Shown here: piece after piece, positions 48,878 through 59,960 of the stretch
Layout: each line of letters begins with the position of its first letter
How positions within the stretch are numbered: position 1 is the first letter of the stretch
From: Metalysinibacillus saudimassiliensis
GTDB taxonomy: Bacteria > Bacillota > Bacilli > Bacillales_A > Planococcaceae
Assembly: GCA_000935965.1 (NCBI GenBank)
Contig: LN483074.1
Span: forward strand, 597,171-661,170
Reading direction: 5' to 3'
Length of the DNA stretch: 64,000 nt
Position numbers and translations under genes: made by a program
Notes under the pieces: model-generated
Database searches by the model: none
Seen by the model: the letters and a program-made list of their open reading frames with translations, nothing else
What the model was told of the DNA's origin: nothing

Positions 48878-49450
48878 GTGAGAAAACCAAAGAAAGAACG
48901 TCAGCAATTGTTAGTAGAAACGATTACTGACAATCCATTCATTACAGACGAGCAGTTAGCCGCACATTTTGATGTGAGTGTGCAGACGATTCGTTTAGAT
49001 CGAATGGAGTTAGCAATACCCGAATTACGTGAACGTATTAAAGATGTCGCTGCAAAAACATATGAGAATGAAGTGAAGTCTTTACCACTTGACGAAGTAA
49101 TCGGCGAAATTATCGATATTGAGCTTGATAAACGAGCGTTATCTATTTTTGATGTGGGCGAGGAGCACGTATTTCAGCGTAATGGCATTGCACGAGGACA
49201 TCATTTATTTGCGCAAGCTAACTCATTAGCTGTGGCTGTAATTGATGATGAACTGGCATTAACCGTACGCGCTGAAATTATTTTCACAAAACCTGTGCGT
49301 GCAGGCGACCGCGTAATAACAAAAGCAGTGGTCACAAGGCAGGATAGCGAAAAAAATCGCACCTATGTAACGGTGACATCCACTGTGGACAATAAAAATG
49401 TCTTTAAAGGTGAATTTGAAATGTATCGTACAAGAGGTGAAAATCAATGA
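48878..49450 (+). CDS. fapR: FapR, malonyl-CoA-responsive repressor of fatty acid and phospholipid genes
   Basis: Transcription factor that senses malonyl-CoA. The start is GTG 48878 with AGAAGGTGG eight bases before, giving 190 residues; the GTG at 48866 lies inside that ribosome site. The N-terminal helix-turn-helix spans about 15-50 ([21 protein letters not shown]), then a linker helix and a hotdog-fold effector domain from about 75. It overlaps plsX by ATGA and is autoregulated through the operator upstream. Confidence 0.95.
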   Translation: MRKPKKERQQLLVETITDNPFITDEQLAAHFDVSVQTIRLDRMELAIPELRERIKDVAAKTYENEVKSLPLDEVIGEIIDIELDKRALSIFDVGEEHVFQRNGIARGHHLFAQANSLAVAVIDDELALTVRAEIIFTKPVRAGDRVITKAVVTRQDSEKNRTYVTVTSTVDNKNVFKGEFEMYRTRGENQ

Positions 49451-50433
49451 TTATTGCAGTAGATGGCATGGGTGGAGATAATGCACCACAAGCCGTAATT
49501 GAAGGCGTATACCAAGCACTAGAGGCGTTTCCTGAGTTAACCATTCATTTATATGGACAGCAACAAGTGATGCAACCATATTTAAAGACACATGAACGAA
49601 TCCAAATTGTAGAGTGTTCGGAGGTTGTTGAGGCAACGGATGACGCGGCACGTGCTGTACGCCGTAAAAAAGATTCTTCAATGGCGCGCATTTTACAAGC
49701 TGTAAAAGAAGGGCAAGCGGACGCTTGCTTGTCAGCGGGGAATACGGGGGCATTAATGGCAGGTGGGCTATTTCAAGTAGGGCGTATTGAAGGTATTGCA
49801 CGACCTGCATTAGCGACAACGCTTCCTACAATTGATGGTAAGGGCTTTTTAATGCTAGATTTAGGTGCAAATGCTGACCCAAAACCAGAGCATTTAGCGC
49901 AGTATGCAGTGATGGGCAATGTCTATGCACAAAAGGTGCGTAAACTAGCTACACCACGCGTTGGGCTATTAAATATTGGTACAGAGGAACAAAAAGGCAA
50001 TGAGCTAACTAAGGCAGCATTTCCGTTGATTCAACAAGAAACACTTAACTTTGAGGGCAATGTGGAGTCACGTGAGTTATTAAACGGTGTAGCAGATGTG
50101 GTTGTTACAGACGGCTTTACTGGCAATATGGTGTTAAAGTCCGTTGAAGGTACAGCTGTAACTATGTTTACGATGCTAAAAGAAGCCTTCACGTCTTCTA
50201 CTAAAGCTAAGTTAGGTGCTGTGTTAGCCAAGGATGGCTTACGCGGTATTAAAACTAAAATGGATTATACCGAGTATGGTGGTGCAGCGCTATTTGGTTT
50301 AAAAGCACCTGTTATTAAAGCGCATGGCTCGTCAAACGCAAAAGCAATTTTTAGCGCGTTACGTCAAGCTAAAGAAATGGTGGAGTATGATGTAACAGCT
50401 ACAATTCAACAAACGATTGCAAAATCAAACTAA
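49447..50433 (+). CDS. plsX: Phosphate acyltransferase PlsX
   Basis: Converts acyl-ACP to acyl-phosphate, the donor for PlsY in phospholipid synthesis, and couples to FakA-made acyl-phosphate. The 328-residue protein begins [13 protein letters not shown] and carries [10 protein letters not shown] near 98 and the MLDLGAN and VTDGFTGN segments typical of the family. It is translationally coupled to fapR, and fabD follows after 14 bases. Confidence 0.95.
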   Translation: MIIAVDGMGGDNAPQAVIEGVYQALEAFPELTIHLYGQQQVMQPYLKTHERIQIVECSEVVEATDDAARAVRRKKDSSMARILQAVKEGQADACLSAGNTGALMAGGLFQVGRIEGIARPALATTLPTIDGKGFLMLDLGANADPKPEHLAQYAVMGNVYAQKVRKLATPRVGLLNIGTEEQKGNELTKAAFPLIQQETLNFEGNVESRELLNGVADVVVTDGFTGNMVLKSVEGTAVTMFTMLKEAFTSSTKAKLGAVLAKDGLRGIKTKMDYTEYGGAALFGLKAPVIKAHGSSNAKAIFSALRQAKEMVEYDVTATIQQTIAKSN

Positions 50434-50447
50434 AGGGGTTTTTTATA

Positions 50448-51389
50448 ATGGCAACAATCGCATTTATTTTTCCGGGTCAAGGCTCACAAACTGTCGGGAT
50501 GGGGCAGCAATTTGTAGCGGAGCATGAAGATAGTAAAGCAATTTATGAGGCAGCAAACACGGCGCTAAATTATGATTTAGCTAAGTTAATGCTTGAAGGA
50601 CCTCAAGAAGAGCTAACATTAACGTATAATGCACAGCCTGCATTACTAACAACAGGTGTTATGGTAGCAGAGCGCTTAAAGCAAGCTGGTATCGCACCTG
50701 ACTATGTTGCAGGGCACTCATTAGGAGAATATAGCGCACTTGTTGCATCAGGTGTTATGCAATTTACAGATGCGGTTGTTGCTGTACATAAGCGCGGCTT
50801 ATTTATGGAAGAAGCCGTACCAGCAGGTGAGGGAGCAATGGCAGCCATTTTAGGTATGGATGCTGACAAGTTAACAAGTGTGACAGAGCGCATTACTAAA
50901 CAGGGTGATACAGTGCAACTTGCTAACTTAAATTGCCCAGGACAAATTGTGATTTCTGGTACTAAAGCTGGTGTGGATAAGGCTTGTGTTTTAGCTAAAG
51001 AGGAAGGCGCAAAGCGTGCGATTCCATTAGTAGTGAGTGGACCTTTCCACTCGTCGTTAATGACACCCGCAGCAGAAAAACTAGGTGCGGTACTTGCACA
51101 ATTGCCATTGACAGAAGGAGCTGTGCCGCTGATTGGTAATGTGACAGCAGATGTTGTAGCGGTGAGTGATCTGCAACAAGAGCTTGTCGCGCAAGTTTAT
51201 AGCCCTGTACGCTGGGAAGAAAGTGTACGTAAAATGCTTGATTTGGGTGTTGATACTTTTATTGAGTGCGGGCCTGGAAAAGTATTATCAGGTTTAGTGA
51301 AAAAAGTAGACCGTTCTGTAACAACATACTGCGTGTATGATGAAGCGAGTTTACAAGCAGTAGTAGAAGCGGCAAAGGAGTGGGCATAA
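50448..51389 (+). CDS. fabD: Malonyl-CoA:ACP transacylase FabD
   Basis: Loads malonyl groups onto acyl carrier protein. The 313-residue protein shows [13 protein letters not shown] at the N-terminus, the nucleophile serine in [11 protein letters not shown] near 93, and the catalytic histidine in [10 protein letters not shown] near 200. The stop overlaps the fabG ATG by one base. Confidence 0.96.
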   Translation: MATIAFIFPGQGSQTVGMGQQFVAEHEDSKAIYEAANTALNYDLAKLMLEGPQEELTLTYNAQPALLTTGVMVAERLKQAGIAPDYVAGHSLGEYSALVASGVMQFTDAVVAVHKRGLFMEEAVPAGEGAMAAILGMDADKLTSVTERITKQGDTVQLANLNCPGQIVISGTKAGVDKACVLAKEEGAKRAIPLVVSGPFHSSLMTPAAEKLGAVLAQLPLTEGAVPLIGNVTADVVAVSDLQQELVAQVYSPVRWEESVRKMLDLGVDTFIECGPGKVLSGLVKKVDRSVTTYCVYDEASLQAVVEAAKEWA

Positions 51390-52123
51390 TGACAAAAACA
51401 GCAGTAGTAACAGGTGCATCACGCGGTATTGGTCGTGCCATTGCATTAAAGTTAGCACAAGACGGCGCCAATGTTGTCGTTAACTATAGTGGCTCACAAG
51501 CAAAAGCTGAGGAAGTTGTAGCAGAAATAAAAGCGCTTGGACAACAGGCAATTGCTGTGCAAGCTAACGTGGCAGATGCAGATGAAGTAAAAGCGTTGAT
51601 GGGTGCTGCAATAGATGCTTTCGGTTCAATTGATATTTTAGTTAACAATGCAGGTATTACACGCGATAATTTGTTAATGCGTATGAAGGAAGACGAGTGG
51701 GATAGCGTAATGGATACGAACCTCAAAGGCGTATTTTTATGTACAAAAGCTGTAGCACGTCAAATGATGAAACAACGCGCAGGACGTATTATTAATGTTG
51801 CTTCGATTGTAGGTGTTGCAGGTAATGCAGGTCAGGCAAATTACGTAGCAGCTAAAGCAGGTGTTATCGGTTTAACAAAAACAACAGCAAAAGAGCTTGC
51901 GGCACGTAATATTTTAGTGAACGCTGTAGCTCCTGGCTTTATTGCAACTGATATGACAGAGGAGTTACCACAAGATGTTAAGGATGCGATGTTAACACAA
52001 ATTCCGCTGGCGAAACTTGGACAGCCAGAAGACGTCGCTAACGTAGTAGCGTTTTTAGCATCAGAGGGTGCTAATTATATGACAGGTCAAACCTTGCACA
52101 TTGATGGTGGCATGGTAATGTAA
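51389..52123 (+). CDS. fabG: 3-oxoacyl-[ACP] reductase FabG
   Basis: NADPH-dependent reduction of beta-ketoacyl-ACP. The start is ATG 51389 with AAAGGAG eight bases before; the upstream in-frame ATG at 51380 sits on that site. The 244-residue short-chain dehydrogenase shows the TGASRGIG cofactor motif, NNAGI, catalytic serine in NVASIVG and the YVAAK tyrosine-lysine pair. Confidence 0.96.
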   Translation: MTKTAVVTGASRGIGRAIALKLAQDGANVVVNYSGSQAKAEEVVAEIKALGQQAIAVQANVADADEVKALMGAAIDAFGSIDILVNNAGITRDNLLMRMKEDEWDSVMDTNLKGVFLCTKAVARQMMKQRAGRIINVASIVGVAGNAGQANYVAAKAGVIGLTKTTAKELAARNILVNAVAPGFIATDMTEELPQDVKDAMLTQIPLAKLGQPEDVANVVAFLASEGANYMTGQTLHIDGGMVM

Positions 52124-52176
52124 GCTGTTAAAATTGTGTAAAATTTATTATACTCATTTGAGGGGAGGTGACTGAT

Positions 52177-52413
52177 TTGACTACAGTATTAGAGCGCGTA
52201 ACAAAAGTAATCGTTGACCGTTTAGACGTTGAAGAGAACAAAGTAACACCAGAGGCTTCATTCCGTGAAGATTTAGGTGCTGACTCTTTAGACGTAGTAG
52301 AACTAGTAATGGAACTTGAGGACGAGTTTGAGATGGAAATCTCTGACGAGGACGCAGAAAAAATTACAACAGTAGGTTCTGCGGTAACATACATCGAAAG
52401 CAAATTAGGCTAA
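52177..52413 (+). CDS. acpP: Acyl carrier protein
   Basis: Carries growing acyl chains on a 4'-phosphopantetheine arm. The start is TTG 52177 (AGGGGAGGTG just upstream), giving 78 residues; GTG 52168 lies within the ribosome site. The phosphopantetheine serine is in [18 protein letters not shown], and the protein is strongly acidic as usual. It lies 53 bases after fabG, so it may have its own promoter, although only a weak TATACT near 52150 is visible. Confidence 0.96.
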   Translation: MTTVLERVTKVIVDRLDVEENKVTPEASFREDLGADSLDVVELVMELEDEFEMEISDEDAEKITTVGSAVTYIESKLG

Positions 52414-52424
52414 TAAAGTCTTAC

Positions 52425-52468
52425 GAGGCACCTCGCATCGACGCGTTCGATCGAGCGTGCCTCTTTTG
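52425..52468 (+). terminator. Long composite hairpin terminator after acpP
   Basis: GAGGCAC pairs with GTGCCTC. Inside it CTCG pairs with CGAG and ATCGA with TCGAT around loop CGCGT, giving a long stem with small bulges, then TTTT. It separates the lipid operon from rnc. Confidence 0.85.
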
Positions 52469-52515
52469 TATGAAAAAGTGATGCGTTAACCAAGTTGTAA
52501 AAAGGCGAAATACTT

Positions 52516-52544
52516 TTGCACAATTACCTTAGAAAAGGTACACT
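52516..52544 (+). promoter_or_regulatory. Predicted promoter of rnc-smc-ftsY
   Basis: TTGCAC (52516-52521), 17-base spacer, TACACT (52539-52544), 30 bases before the rnc start. Confidence 0.6.
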
Positions 52545-52573
52545 TAACGTTAGAAACTGAGCAGAAAGGTAGA

Positions 52574-53338
52574 ATGTGTATGATAAATAAAAGAAGAGGT
52601 ACGGCACAGAAGCCAGGTGTCATCCCAGAGAAAGCGCGCGCGCAATTTGATGTATTGCAAGAGAAATTAAGCATCTCGTTTCAAAATAAAGCTTTACTAT
52701 ACCAAGCTTTTACACATTCGTCTTATGTGAATGAGCATCGACGTAAATTATTTACAGATAACGAACGTCTAGAATTTTTAGGAGATGCGGTGTTAGAGCT
52801 ATCCGTATCAAAATATTTATTTGAAAAATACCCTGCTATGAGCGAGGGAGAATTAACGAAGTTACGTGCTTCAATTGTATGTGAACCTTCATTAGTTATT
52901 TTCGCCAATGAATTAAATTTCGGTCATTATGTATTGCTCGGTAAAGGTGAGGAGCTAACAGGTGGTCGTGAGCGTCCTGCGTTACTTGCAGACGTATTTG
53001 AAGCATTCATCGGTGCATTATATTTAGATCAAGATTTAGATACAGTTGTGCAGTTTTTAGCACGTATCGTCTTTCCTAAGGTGGATGTCGGTGCATTTTC
53101 GCACGCGATGGACTTTAAAAGTCAGCTTCAAGAGATGGTACAACAATCTAGCAGTGGTTTGTTAAATTATGAGATTATTGATGAGCGTGGACCAGCGCAT
53201 AATCGTACGTTTGTATCAAGTGTCCTGTTAAATGGACAGGAGCTAGGTGTCGGACGAGGCAAATCGAAAAAAGAAGCCGAGCAACAAGCAGCACAATGTG
53301 CCATGGTTGTGATTAAAGAACAGCAAGGAGAGGCTTAA
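52574..53338 (+). CDS. rnc: Ribonuclease III
   Basis: Cleaves double-stranded RNA in rRNA processing and mRNA turnover. It has 254 residues from ATG 52574 (AAAGG four bases before); ATG 52580 is an equally possible start two codons later. The RNase III signature [12 protein letters not shown] near 63, the second metal site in [16 protein letters not shown] near 137 and a C-terminal double-stranded-RNA-binding domain from about 177 ([18 protein letters not shown]) are intact. smc follows without a gap. Confidence 0.95.
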   Translation: MCMINKRRGTAQKPGVIPEKARAQFDVLQEKLSISFQNKALLYQAFTHSSYVNEHRRKLFTDNERLEFLGDAVLELSVSKYLFEKYPAMSEGELTKLRASIVCEPSLVIFANELNFGHYVLLGKGEELTGGRERPALLADVFEAFIGALYLDQDLDTVVQFLARIVFPKVDVGAFSHAMDFKSQLQEMVQQSSSGLLNYEIIDERGPAHNRTFVSSVLLNGQELGVGRGKSKKEAEQQAAQCAMVVIKEQQGEA

Positions 53339-56300
53339 ATGTATTTAAAGCGCTTAGACATGGTCGGTTTTAAATCATTTGCTAAGCGTACGAGTATTGA
53401 TTTTGTACCTGGATTAACAGCGGTTGTAGGTCCTAACGGTAGTGGTAAAAGTAATGTTACAGATGCGATACGCTGGGTGCTCGGTGAGCAGTCAGCTAAA
53501 TCGCTGCGTGGTGCAAAAATGGAGGATATTATTTTCTCTGGTAGTGATGCACACCGTGCGGTTAATGTCGCAGAAGTAACCCTCGTTTTAGATAATAGTG
53601 ATGAGCGTGTTAAATTGCCTTATAACGAGGTGAGTGTAACGCGTCGTGTTCATCGTTCAGGCGAAAGCGAGTATTTACTTAATAATCAAGCTTGTCGTTT
53701 AAAAGATATTACCGACTTATTTATGGATTCAGGTTTAGGAAAAGAAGCCTTTTCGATTATTTCGCAAGGGCGAGTAGATGAAATTTTAAATAGCCGTCCC
53801 CAAGACCGTCGCGCCATCTTTGAAGAGGCTGCGGGGGTTTTAAAATATAAGCTACGAAAAAAGAAGGCAGAGCATAAATTATTTGAAGCGGACGAAAATC
53901 TTTTGCGAGTGTTAGATATTTTACACGAGCTAAGCGACCGTTTAGCCCCCTTAGAGCAACAAGCTTCTAAGGCACGGGATTATTTACAAATGACGGCAGA
54001 TGTCCGAGATTATGATATTGCCGTAATGGTAGCAGATGCGACAGCGCAGTTAACAGCGATGCAAGCGCACCAAGCAACAGAGCAACAATATAAAGAACAA
54101 GAGCAACACTTTGCTAAGCAGCTAGCGGAGTTAGAGGTACTTGTGCAAAGGCTAATGAGTGAGCGTCAAACGCTTGATCAACAATACGACGCCACAAATG
54201 CGAGCTTATTAGAGGCAAGTACAGAGGTGGAGCGTTTAACAGGCTATCAAGCTGTTAGTGCGGAAAAGGCGCAAAATAAAGCGCAACGTTTAGCACAACT
54301 TGAAGCGGCAAAAGCACACCAAGCTACCAAAATTAGTGCATTAACTGAAAAACAACAACAGGAGCGCACGCTCTTTGCTACGCTACAAGCACAAGTGAAA
54401 GAACAAGAACAACAAGTGAAGCAATATGAACATGTACTACAGCGTTCTGCTAAAGAGATTGATAAAGAAATTGAGCAACAACGCAATCGCTACATTGACC
54501 TTATGAATGAGCAGGTTACTGTCAAAAATGATATGAAGCATATTGAACAACAAATGGCACGTCAACAAGCAATGACATCGCGTGTGAGCACTCAAAATGA
54601 TGAGGCGAGTGAGCAATTGCGCACATTACAGCAACAGTTTAGTGAGCTTACACAACGCAATGCCACGTTACATGATAAATTAGGGCATTTACGTCAGCAG
54701 TTAAAGCAACAAACACAACAAGTGGATAAACAAAAAAATGCGTTTGAGAAAAAGCAAGCGATGCTTTATGAGGCGTATCAGCATCAACATCGCTTAAAAG
54801 CGCGCAAAGATACACTTGAAGAGTTAGCAGCGGATTTCACTGGCTTCTATCAAGGTGTACGTGCGGTATTACAAGCAAGAGCGAGCAATCAATTACAAGG
54901 TATTGACGGTGCAGTAGCGGAGCTATTACATGTGCCAAAGCAATATACACAGGCTATCGAAACAGCATTAGGTGCTTCAAGTCAGCATATTATTACTACA
55001 GATGAAAAAGCTGCCCAGTATGCCATTCAATATTTAAAACGTAAAAAAGAAGGACGTGCAACATTTTTACCACGTACCGTTATTAAGCCACGTCTTATCC
55101 AAAGTCATATCTTACAAGAAGTAGCAAGTCACCCAGCCTTTATTAATACTGCGTCCGCGCTTGTTAGTGCAGACCAACAGTATGAGGCTATTGTAGCTAA
55201 CTTACTAGGTAGTGTAATTGTGGCGCAGGATTTGCAAGGTGCAACAGCAATTGCTCGTTTAGCAGGCTTCCGTTACCGCGTAGTGACGCTTGAAGGGGAT
55301 GTTGTAAATGCGGGTGGTTCTTTAACAGGTGGTGCCGCACAGCGTCAATCTAATGTGTTTTCACGTAAATTAGAGTTAGATGATTTAGCGAGCAAGCTGA
55401 CGCAAATTAATGCTCAAATTACGACAGCTGAAGCTGATGTACAGCAAGGTAAGGTAATGTTGCAAACACAGCAACAACAGCTTGTACAATTACGTGAAGA
55501 CATGGAGAGCACGCAACAACAAGCTCATGCAAGTGCAGCGCAGGTAACAGCACTAGAAAATGATAAAAAACATCTAGAAGCACGTGTGTCAGTAGTAGCG
55601 ACAGAGCGTACAGATGCTACAGAGCAAATTGCTCAGCTAACAGCACAGTATGAGCAAGCAACGGCACGTGTAACCGCATTAACACAAGAACTGACGCAAA
55701 TTGATGAGCAGGTACAAAGCTTAACGAATCTCAAAGAGAAAAGTGAGCTTGAGCGTGATACATTACGTGCTCAACTAGATGATCTACGTCCAAAGCTTGC
55801 AGTTAGCAAGGAAAAACGAGCTCAAGCAGGCGAAGCCATTGCAGGCTATGAGCTAGCACTTGAACAAGCAAAAGCGGAGTTAGCATCCATTGCTGAAGAC
55901 ATTACTTGGTTTACTAAAGAGCAAGGTGAGCAAGATTCACCTGAGGTACTAACACAAAAAATTACAGCGTGGCAAACGACTAAGCAGGAAAACGAACAAC
56001 GCCTGCAAACATTACGAGAAGCACGTGCAACAAATCGTGCGACGTTGCAGGATAAGGAAGTAATGCTACAACAATTGCGCATGCAACATCAAAGTTATGT
56101 TGAGCAACTTTATGATATTGCGCTAAAAATTGAGCGTGCGCATAGCCGCATTACGTATATTGAAGAGCAGCTATGGGAGCAATACGAGTGGGATTTACGC
56201 TCGCAGCATGATGTACCGAAGTTAACAATTGATATTGAGCAGGCACGACGTCGTGTCAAATTATTAAAACAATCAATTGAAGAACTTGGTACTGTTAATG

Positions 56301-56899
56301 TAGATGCTATTGCAGAATATGAACAGGTGATGGAGCGTTATACCTTCTTACAGGAACAACGTAATGATTTAGTAGAGGCGCAACAAACATTAAATGAGGC
56401 CATTTGCGAAATGGATAGTGAAATGACAGTACGCTTTAAAACAACCTTTGAAGAAATCCGAACACATTTCCATAGTGCATTTCGTGAGTTATTTGGTGGT
56501 GGTAATGCTGATTTGGTATTAATTGATCCAACCAATTTACTAGAAACAGGTATTGAGATTGTTGCCCAGCCACCAGGTAAAAAATTGCAAAGTCTATCAC
56601 TACTTTCGGGTGGGGAACGTGCGCTAGTTGCTATTGCACTATTATTTGCTATTTTAAAAACGCGACCTGTGCCATTTTGTGTGCTCGATGAAGTTGAGGC
56701 TGCGCTAGATGAAGCCAATGTAACGCGTTATGCAGAGTACCTGCGTAAACTTAGTGGTGATACACAATTTATTGTGATTACACATCGTAAAGGCACAATG
56801 GAAGGTGCTGACGTTCTGTATGGTATTACAATGCAGGAGTCGGGCGTATCTAAACTTGTGTCTGTCAAATTAGAACAATATGAAGAGGAGCGACAATAA
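53339..56899 (+). CDS. smc: Chromosome segregation ATPase SMC
   Basis: Condenses and aligns the chromosome arms with ScpA and ScpB. The 1186-residue protein has the N-terminal Walker A GPNGSGKSN at 31-39, a long coiled coil (about 170-500, Gln/Glu/Lys-rich), a hinge with GGSLTGG near 665, the returning coiled coil (about 680-1010), and the C-terminal signature LSGGERALVAIALLFAI with Walker B VLDEVEAALDEAN. Start and stop abut rnc and ftsY. No scpA or scpB lies in the window. Confidence 0.97.
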   Translation: MYLKRLDMVGFKSFAKRTSIDFVPGLTAVVGPNGSGKSNVTDAIRWVLGEQSAKSLRGAKMEDIIFSGSDAHRAVNVAEVTLVLDNSDERVKLPYNEVSVTRRVHRSGESEYLLNNQACRLKDITDLFMDSGLGKEAFSIISQGRVDEILNSRPQDRRAIFEEAAGVLKYKLRKKKAEHKLFEADENLLRVLDILHELSDRLAPLEQQASKARDYLQMTADVRDYDIAVMVADATAQLTAMQAHQATEQQYKEQEQHFAKQLAELEVLVQRLMSERQTLDQQYDATNASLLEASTEVERLTGYQAVSAEKAQNKAQRLAQLEAAKAHQATKISALTEKQQQERTLFATLQAQVKEQEQQVKQYEHVLQRSAKEIDKEIEQQRNRYIDLMNEQVTVKNDMKHIEQQMARQQAMTSRVSTQNDEASEQLRTLQQQFSELTQRNATLHDKLGHLRQQLKQQTQQVDKQKNAFEKKQAMLYEAYQHQHRLKARKDTLEELAADFTGFYQGVRAVLQARASNQLQGIDGAVAELLHVPKQYTQAIETALGASSQHIITTDEKAAQYAIQYLKRKKEGRATFLPRTVIKPRLIQSHILQEVASHPAFINTASALVSADQQYEAIVANLLGSVIVAQDLQGATAIARLAGFRYRVVTLEGDVVNAGGSLTGGAAQRQSNVFSRKLELDDLASKLTQINAQITTAEADVQQGKVMLQTQQQQLVQLREDMESTQQQAHASAAQVTALENDKKHLEARVSVVATERTDATEQIAQLTAQYEQATARVTALTQELTQIDEQVQSLTNLKEKSELERDTLRAQLDDLRPKLAVSKEKRAQAGEAIAGYELALEQAKAELASIAEDITWFTKEQGEQDSPEVLTQKITAWQTTKQENEQRLQTLREARATNRATLQDKEVMLQQLRMQHQSYVEQLYDIALKIERAHSRITYIEEQLWEQYEWDLRSQHDVPKLTIDIEQARRRVKLLKQSIEELGTVNVDAIAEYEQVMERYTFLQEQRNDLVEAQQTLNEAICEMDSEMTVRFKTTFEEIRTHFHSAFRELFGGGNADLVLIDPTNLLETGIEIVAQPPGKKLQSLSLLSGGERALVAIALLFAILKTRPVPFCVLDEVEAALDEANVTRYAEYLRKLSGDTQFIVITHRKGTMEGADVLYGITMQESGVSKLVSVKLEQYEEERQ

Positions 56900-58155
56900 T
56901 GAGTTTTTTTAAGCGCTTGAAAGATAAATTAATGGGCAATCCCGAAGAAGAAAAGAAGGACCCACGACTTGCAGAGCAAGCAGAGGAAGAAGCTACTACC
57001 TTGCCAGAACCGTCGCCAGAGGATATTGAGGAAACGGTCGAAGTAATGGAAGCAACACTTGCAGAGGAGCCTATAGCTGCTCCACCAATTGAGGAGGTAG
57101 CCGAGGCGCAACCTGTCAAAGAAGCGGCAGAAGAAGAAACTGAGCCTAAAGAAGTTGAAGTTGAAGAAACAGAGAAAAAGCCATCAGCATGGTCAATTAC
57201 AGCAAAATTTAAAGCAGGATTAGCGAAAACACGCGACACGTTTACTTCAAAAGTAAATGACCTTGTAGCGCGTTACCGTAAAGTAGACGAAGACTTCTTT
57301 GAGGAATTAGAGGATGTGCTATTACAGGCGGATGTTGGTTTTGAAACCGTAATGGAGTTAATGGATAAATTACGTTTTGAGGTACAACGTCAAAATATTA
57401 AAGATACTGAGGGTATCCAAGCTATTATTTCGGAAAAACTTGTTGAGATTTATGAACAAGGTGAAGCAGATTCTATTGAATTAAACATTCAACCTAAAGG
57501 TGAGTTAACGGTTATTTTATTTGTTGGTGTAAATGGTGTAGGTAAAACAACAACTATTGGTAAACTCGCGCACCGTCTACAAAAAGAAGGTAAAACCGTT
57601 ATGTTAGCTGCAGGTGATACTTTCCGTGCTGGTGCAATTGACCAGTTACAAGTATGGGGAGACCGCGTTGGTTGCGAGGTTGTTAAACAATCAGAAGGCT
57701 CAGATCCAGCTGCTGTAATGTTTGACGCAATCCAAGCGGCTAAAAAACGCAATGTGGATGTATTAATCTGCGATACAGCAGGACGCCTACAAAATAAAGT
57801 TAATTTAATGAATGAGCTTGAAAAAGTACACCGTGTTATTTCGCGAGAAGTGCCTAATGCGCCACATGAGGTATTATTAGCATTAGACGCAACAACAGGT
57901 CAAAACGCGCTTGTACAGGCGCAAACATTTAAAGAAGTAACGGATGTTACGGGCATTGTTTTAACAAAGCTTGATGGTACTGCTAAGGGCGGTATTGTGT
58001 TAGCGATTCGTAATAAGCTCCATATCCCTGTAAAGTTTGTAGGGCTTGGTGAGAAGATGGATGACTTACAGCCGTTTGATGCAGAACGCTATGTATATGG
58101 CTTATTTGCCGAGGGCTTAGAGCGTGAGTTAGAAAATAGCGAGGACGAGGCATAA
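56899..58155 (+). CDS. ftsY: Signal recognition particle receptor FtsY
   Basis: Docks SRP-ribosome complexes at the membrane. The 418-residue protein has an acidic N-terminal A region (about 15-95, rich in Glu/Pro/Ala), longer than in B. subtilis FtsY. It then has the NG domain: GVNGVGKTTT near 208, DTAGR near 291, TKLDGTAKGG near 355. It overlaps the last base of smc. The Ffh partner lies 420 bases further on. Confidence 0.96.
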   Translation: MSFFKRLKDKLMGNPEEEKKDPRLAEQAEEEATTLPEPSPEDIEETVEVMEATLAEEPIAAPPIEEVAEAQPVKEAAEEETEPKEVEVEETEKKPSAWSITAKFKAGLAKTRDTFTSKVNDLVARYRKVDEDFFEELEDVLLQADVGFETVMELMDKLRFEVQRQNIKDTEGIQAIISEKLVEIYEQGEADSIELNIQPKGELTVILFVGVNGVGKTTTIGKLAHRLQKEGKTVMLAAGDTFRAGAIDQLQVWGDRVGCEVVKQSEGSDPAAVMFDAIQAAKKRNVDVLICDTAGRLQNKVNLMNELEKVHRVISREVPNAPHEVLLALDATTGQNALVQAQTFKEVTDVTGIVLTKLDGTAKGGIVLAIRNKLHIPVKFVGLGEKMDDLQPFDAERYVYGLFAEGLERELENSEDEA

Positions 58156-58169
58156 TCAAGTAGATTGCC

Positions 58170-58199
58170 TTGACAGCAAAGCGTGTCGTTCGATATGAT
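58170..58199 (+). promoter_or_regulatory. Predicted promoter of ylxM-ffh
   Basis: Consensus TTGACA (58170-58175), 18-base spacer, TATGAT (58194-58199), 30 bases before ylxM. Confidence 0.8.
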
Positions 58200-58229
58200 A
58201 CAGTAGATTAACGACAGGAGAGAAATGTG

Positions 58230-58562
58230 ATGCTACTTGAAAAAACAACGCGCATGAATTTTCTTTTCGATTTTTATCAAGCATTGTTAACGGATAAACA
58301 GCGTAGCTATATGGAGCTGTATTATTTGGATGACCATTCACTTGGTGAAATCGCAGATTCATACGGTGTATCACGTCAGGCTGTATATGATAATATAAAA
58401 CGTACAGAAAAAATGCTTGAAGGCTACGAAGAAAAGCTTTGCCTATTTGAAAAATTCGAAAAGCGTAAGCATATTTTGCAGCATTTACTAACAAGCATTG
58501 AACAAAACGGTAATAACGAGGAGCAAAAACAGCTCGTCGAACAGTTAAAGGAATGGGATTAG
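58230..58562 (+). CDS. ylxM: YlxM family DNA-binding protein, SRP-associated
   Basis: Small helix-turn-helix protein of 110 residues, co-encoded with ffh in Firmicutes; in streptococci a YlxM homologue binds SRP components. The segment [20 protein letters not shown] with [13 protein letters not shown] is a sigma-70 region 4-like helix-turn-helix. The start is ATG 58230 (AGGAG nine bases before); a GTG one codon earlier is possible. It ends 12 bases before ffh. Confidence 0.92.
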   Translation: MLLEKTTRMNFLFDFYQALLTDKQRSYMELYYLDDHSLGEIADSYGVSRQAVYDNIKRTEKMLEGYEEKLCLFEKFEKRKHILQHLLTSIEQNGNNEEQKQLVEQLKEWD

Positions 58563-58574
58563 GAGGCGACTTAA

Positions 58575-59933
58575 GTGGCGTTTGAAGGATTATCGGAACG
58601 ACTCCAGGAAACGATCCAAAAAATCAAAGGTAAAGGTAAGGTAACAGAGCAAGACGTTAAAGCAATGATGCGTGAGGTACGCTTTGCTTTAATTGAGGCC
58701 GACGTTAACTTACAAGTTGTGAAGCAATTTGTTAAGGCTGTCAGCGAACGTGCAGTAGGCGCAGACGTTATGAAGAGCCTAACACCTGGTCAACAAGTTA
58801 TTAAAATTGTACAAGACGAGCTTACAACTTTAATGGGTGGCGAACAAAGCCCAATTAAATTTAACCCTAAACCACCAACCGTTATTATGATGGTTGGTTT
58901 GCAAGGGGCAGGTAAAACAACAACTACGGGTAAGCTAGCTAATGTATTACGTAAAAAATACAATCGTAAACCATTACTTGTAGCTGCCGACGTTTATCGT
59001 CCAGCAGCTGTCCAACAGCTTGAGACATTAGGTAAGCAACTATCTTTACCAGTGTTTTCGATGGGCACGGATGTATCACCTGTAGAAATTGCTGAAAAGG
59101 CAATCGAACAGGCAAAAGAAGAGCACAATGATGTTGTGATTATTGATACGGCGGGTCGTTTACATATTGACGAAACGTTAATGCAAGAGTTAAAAGACAT
59201 TCGTGCGATTAAAGAGCCTGACGAAATCTTTTTAGTTGTTGATGCAATGACAGGTCAAGATGCAGTCAATGTAGCAAATAGTTTCAATGATGCACTGGGC
59301 ATTACAGGCGTTGTATTAACGAAGCTTGATGGTGACACGCGCGGTGGTGCGGCGTTATCGATTCGTTCTGTAACACAAAAGCCAATTAAATTTGTTGGTA
59401 TGGGCGAAAAGATGGACGCTTTAGAGCCATTCCATCCTGAACGCATGGCATCTCGTATTTTAGGTATGGGTGATATGCTTTCATTAATTGAAAAAGCACA
59501 AGCACAAGTTGATGAAGATAAGGCCAAAGAGCTAGAAGAAAAGTTTAAAACGCAAAGTTTTACATTTGATGACTTTATCGAACAACTGCAACAAGTTAAG
59601 AAGATGGGCCCTCTCGATGAAATTTTAAAAATGATTCCTGGGGCAAACAAAATCAAAGGTTTGGAGAATGCTAAGGTAGATGACAAGCAAATGGCGCACC
59701 TAGAGGCGATTATTTACTCGATGACACCTGCAGAGAAAACAAACCCTGATATCATTAACTCAAGCCGTAAAAAGCGTATCTCGCGCGGTTCAGGTCGACC
59801 AATCCAAGAAATTAATCGCCTGTTAAAGCAGTTTGACGAAATGAAAAAGATGATGAAACAAATGACGGGCATGGCTTCTGGTAAAGGTAAGAAAAAGATG
59901 AAAATGCCTGGTCTAGATTCGTTATTTAAGTAA
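58575..59933 (+). CDS. ffh: Signal recognition particle protein Ffh
   Basis: SRP54 homologue that binds signal sequences and 4.5S/6S-like SRP RNA. The 452-residue protein has the N domain, GTPase motifs (GLQGAGKTTTTGKL near 109, DTAGR near 191, TKLDGDTRGGA near 247) and a C-terminal methionine-rich M domain (about 300-452) with SRKKRISRGSGRP for RNA binding and MKKMMKQMTGM. The start is GTG 58575 with AGGAGGCG upstream. Confidence 0.97.
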   Translation: MAFEGLSERLQETIQKIKGKGKVTEQDVKAMMREVRFALIEADVNLQVVKQFVKAVSERAVGADVMKSLTPGQQVIKIVQDELTTLMGGEQSPIKFNPKPPTVIMMVGLQGAGKTTTTGKLANVLRKKYNRKPLLVAADVYRPAAVQQLETLGKQLSLPVFSMGTDVSPVEIAEKAIEQAKEEHNDVVIIDTAGRLHIDETLMQELKDIRAIKEPDEIFLVVDAMTGQDAVNVANSFNDALGITGVVLTKLDGDTRGGAALSIRSVTQKPIKFVGMGEKMDALEPFHPERMASRILGMGDMLSLIEKAQAQVDEDKAKELEEKFKTQSFTFDDFIEQLQQVKKMGPLDEILKMIPGANKIKGLENAKVDDKQMAHLEAIIYSMTPAEKTNPDIINSSRKKRISRGSGRPIQEINRLLKQFDEMKKMMKQMTGMASGKGKKKMKMPGLDSLFK

Positions 59934-59960
59934 AAAAAGTAGTGTGTTAAGAAAAAACAC

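Noticed and set aside
56338..56718. 126-codon open frame antisense to smc, with similar long antisense frames inside fakA, carB and ffh
   Set aside because: Serine/cysteine-rich shadow translations of well-conserved genes with no ribosome sites. They arise from codon bias in the sense strand.
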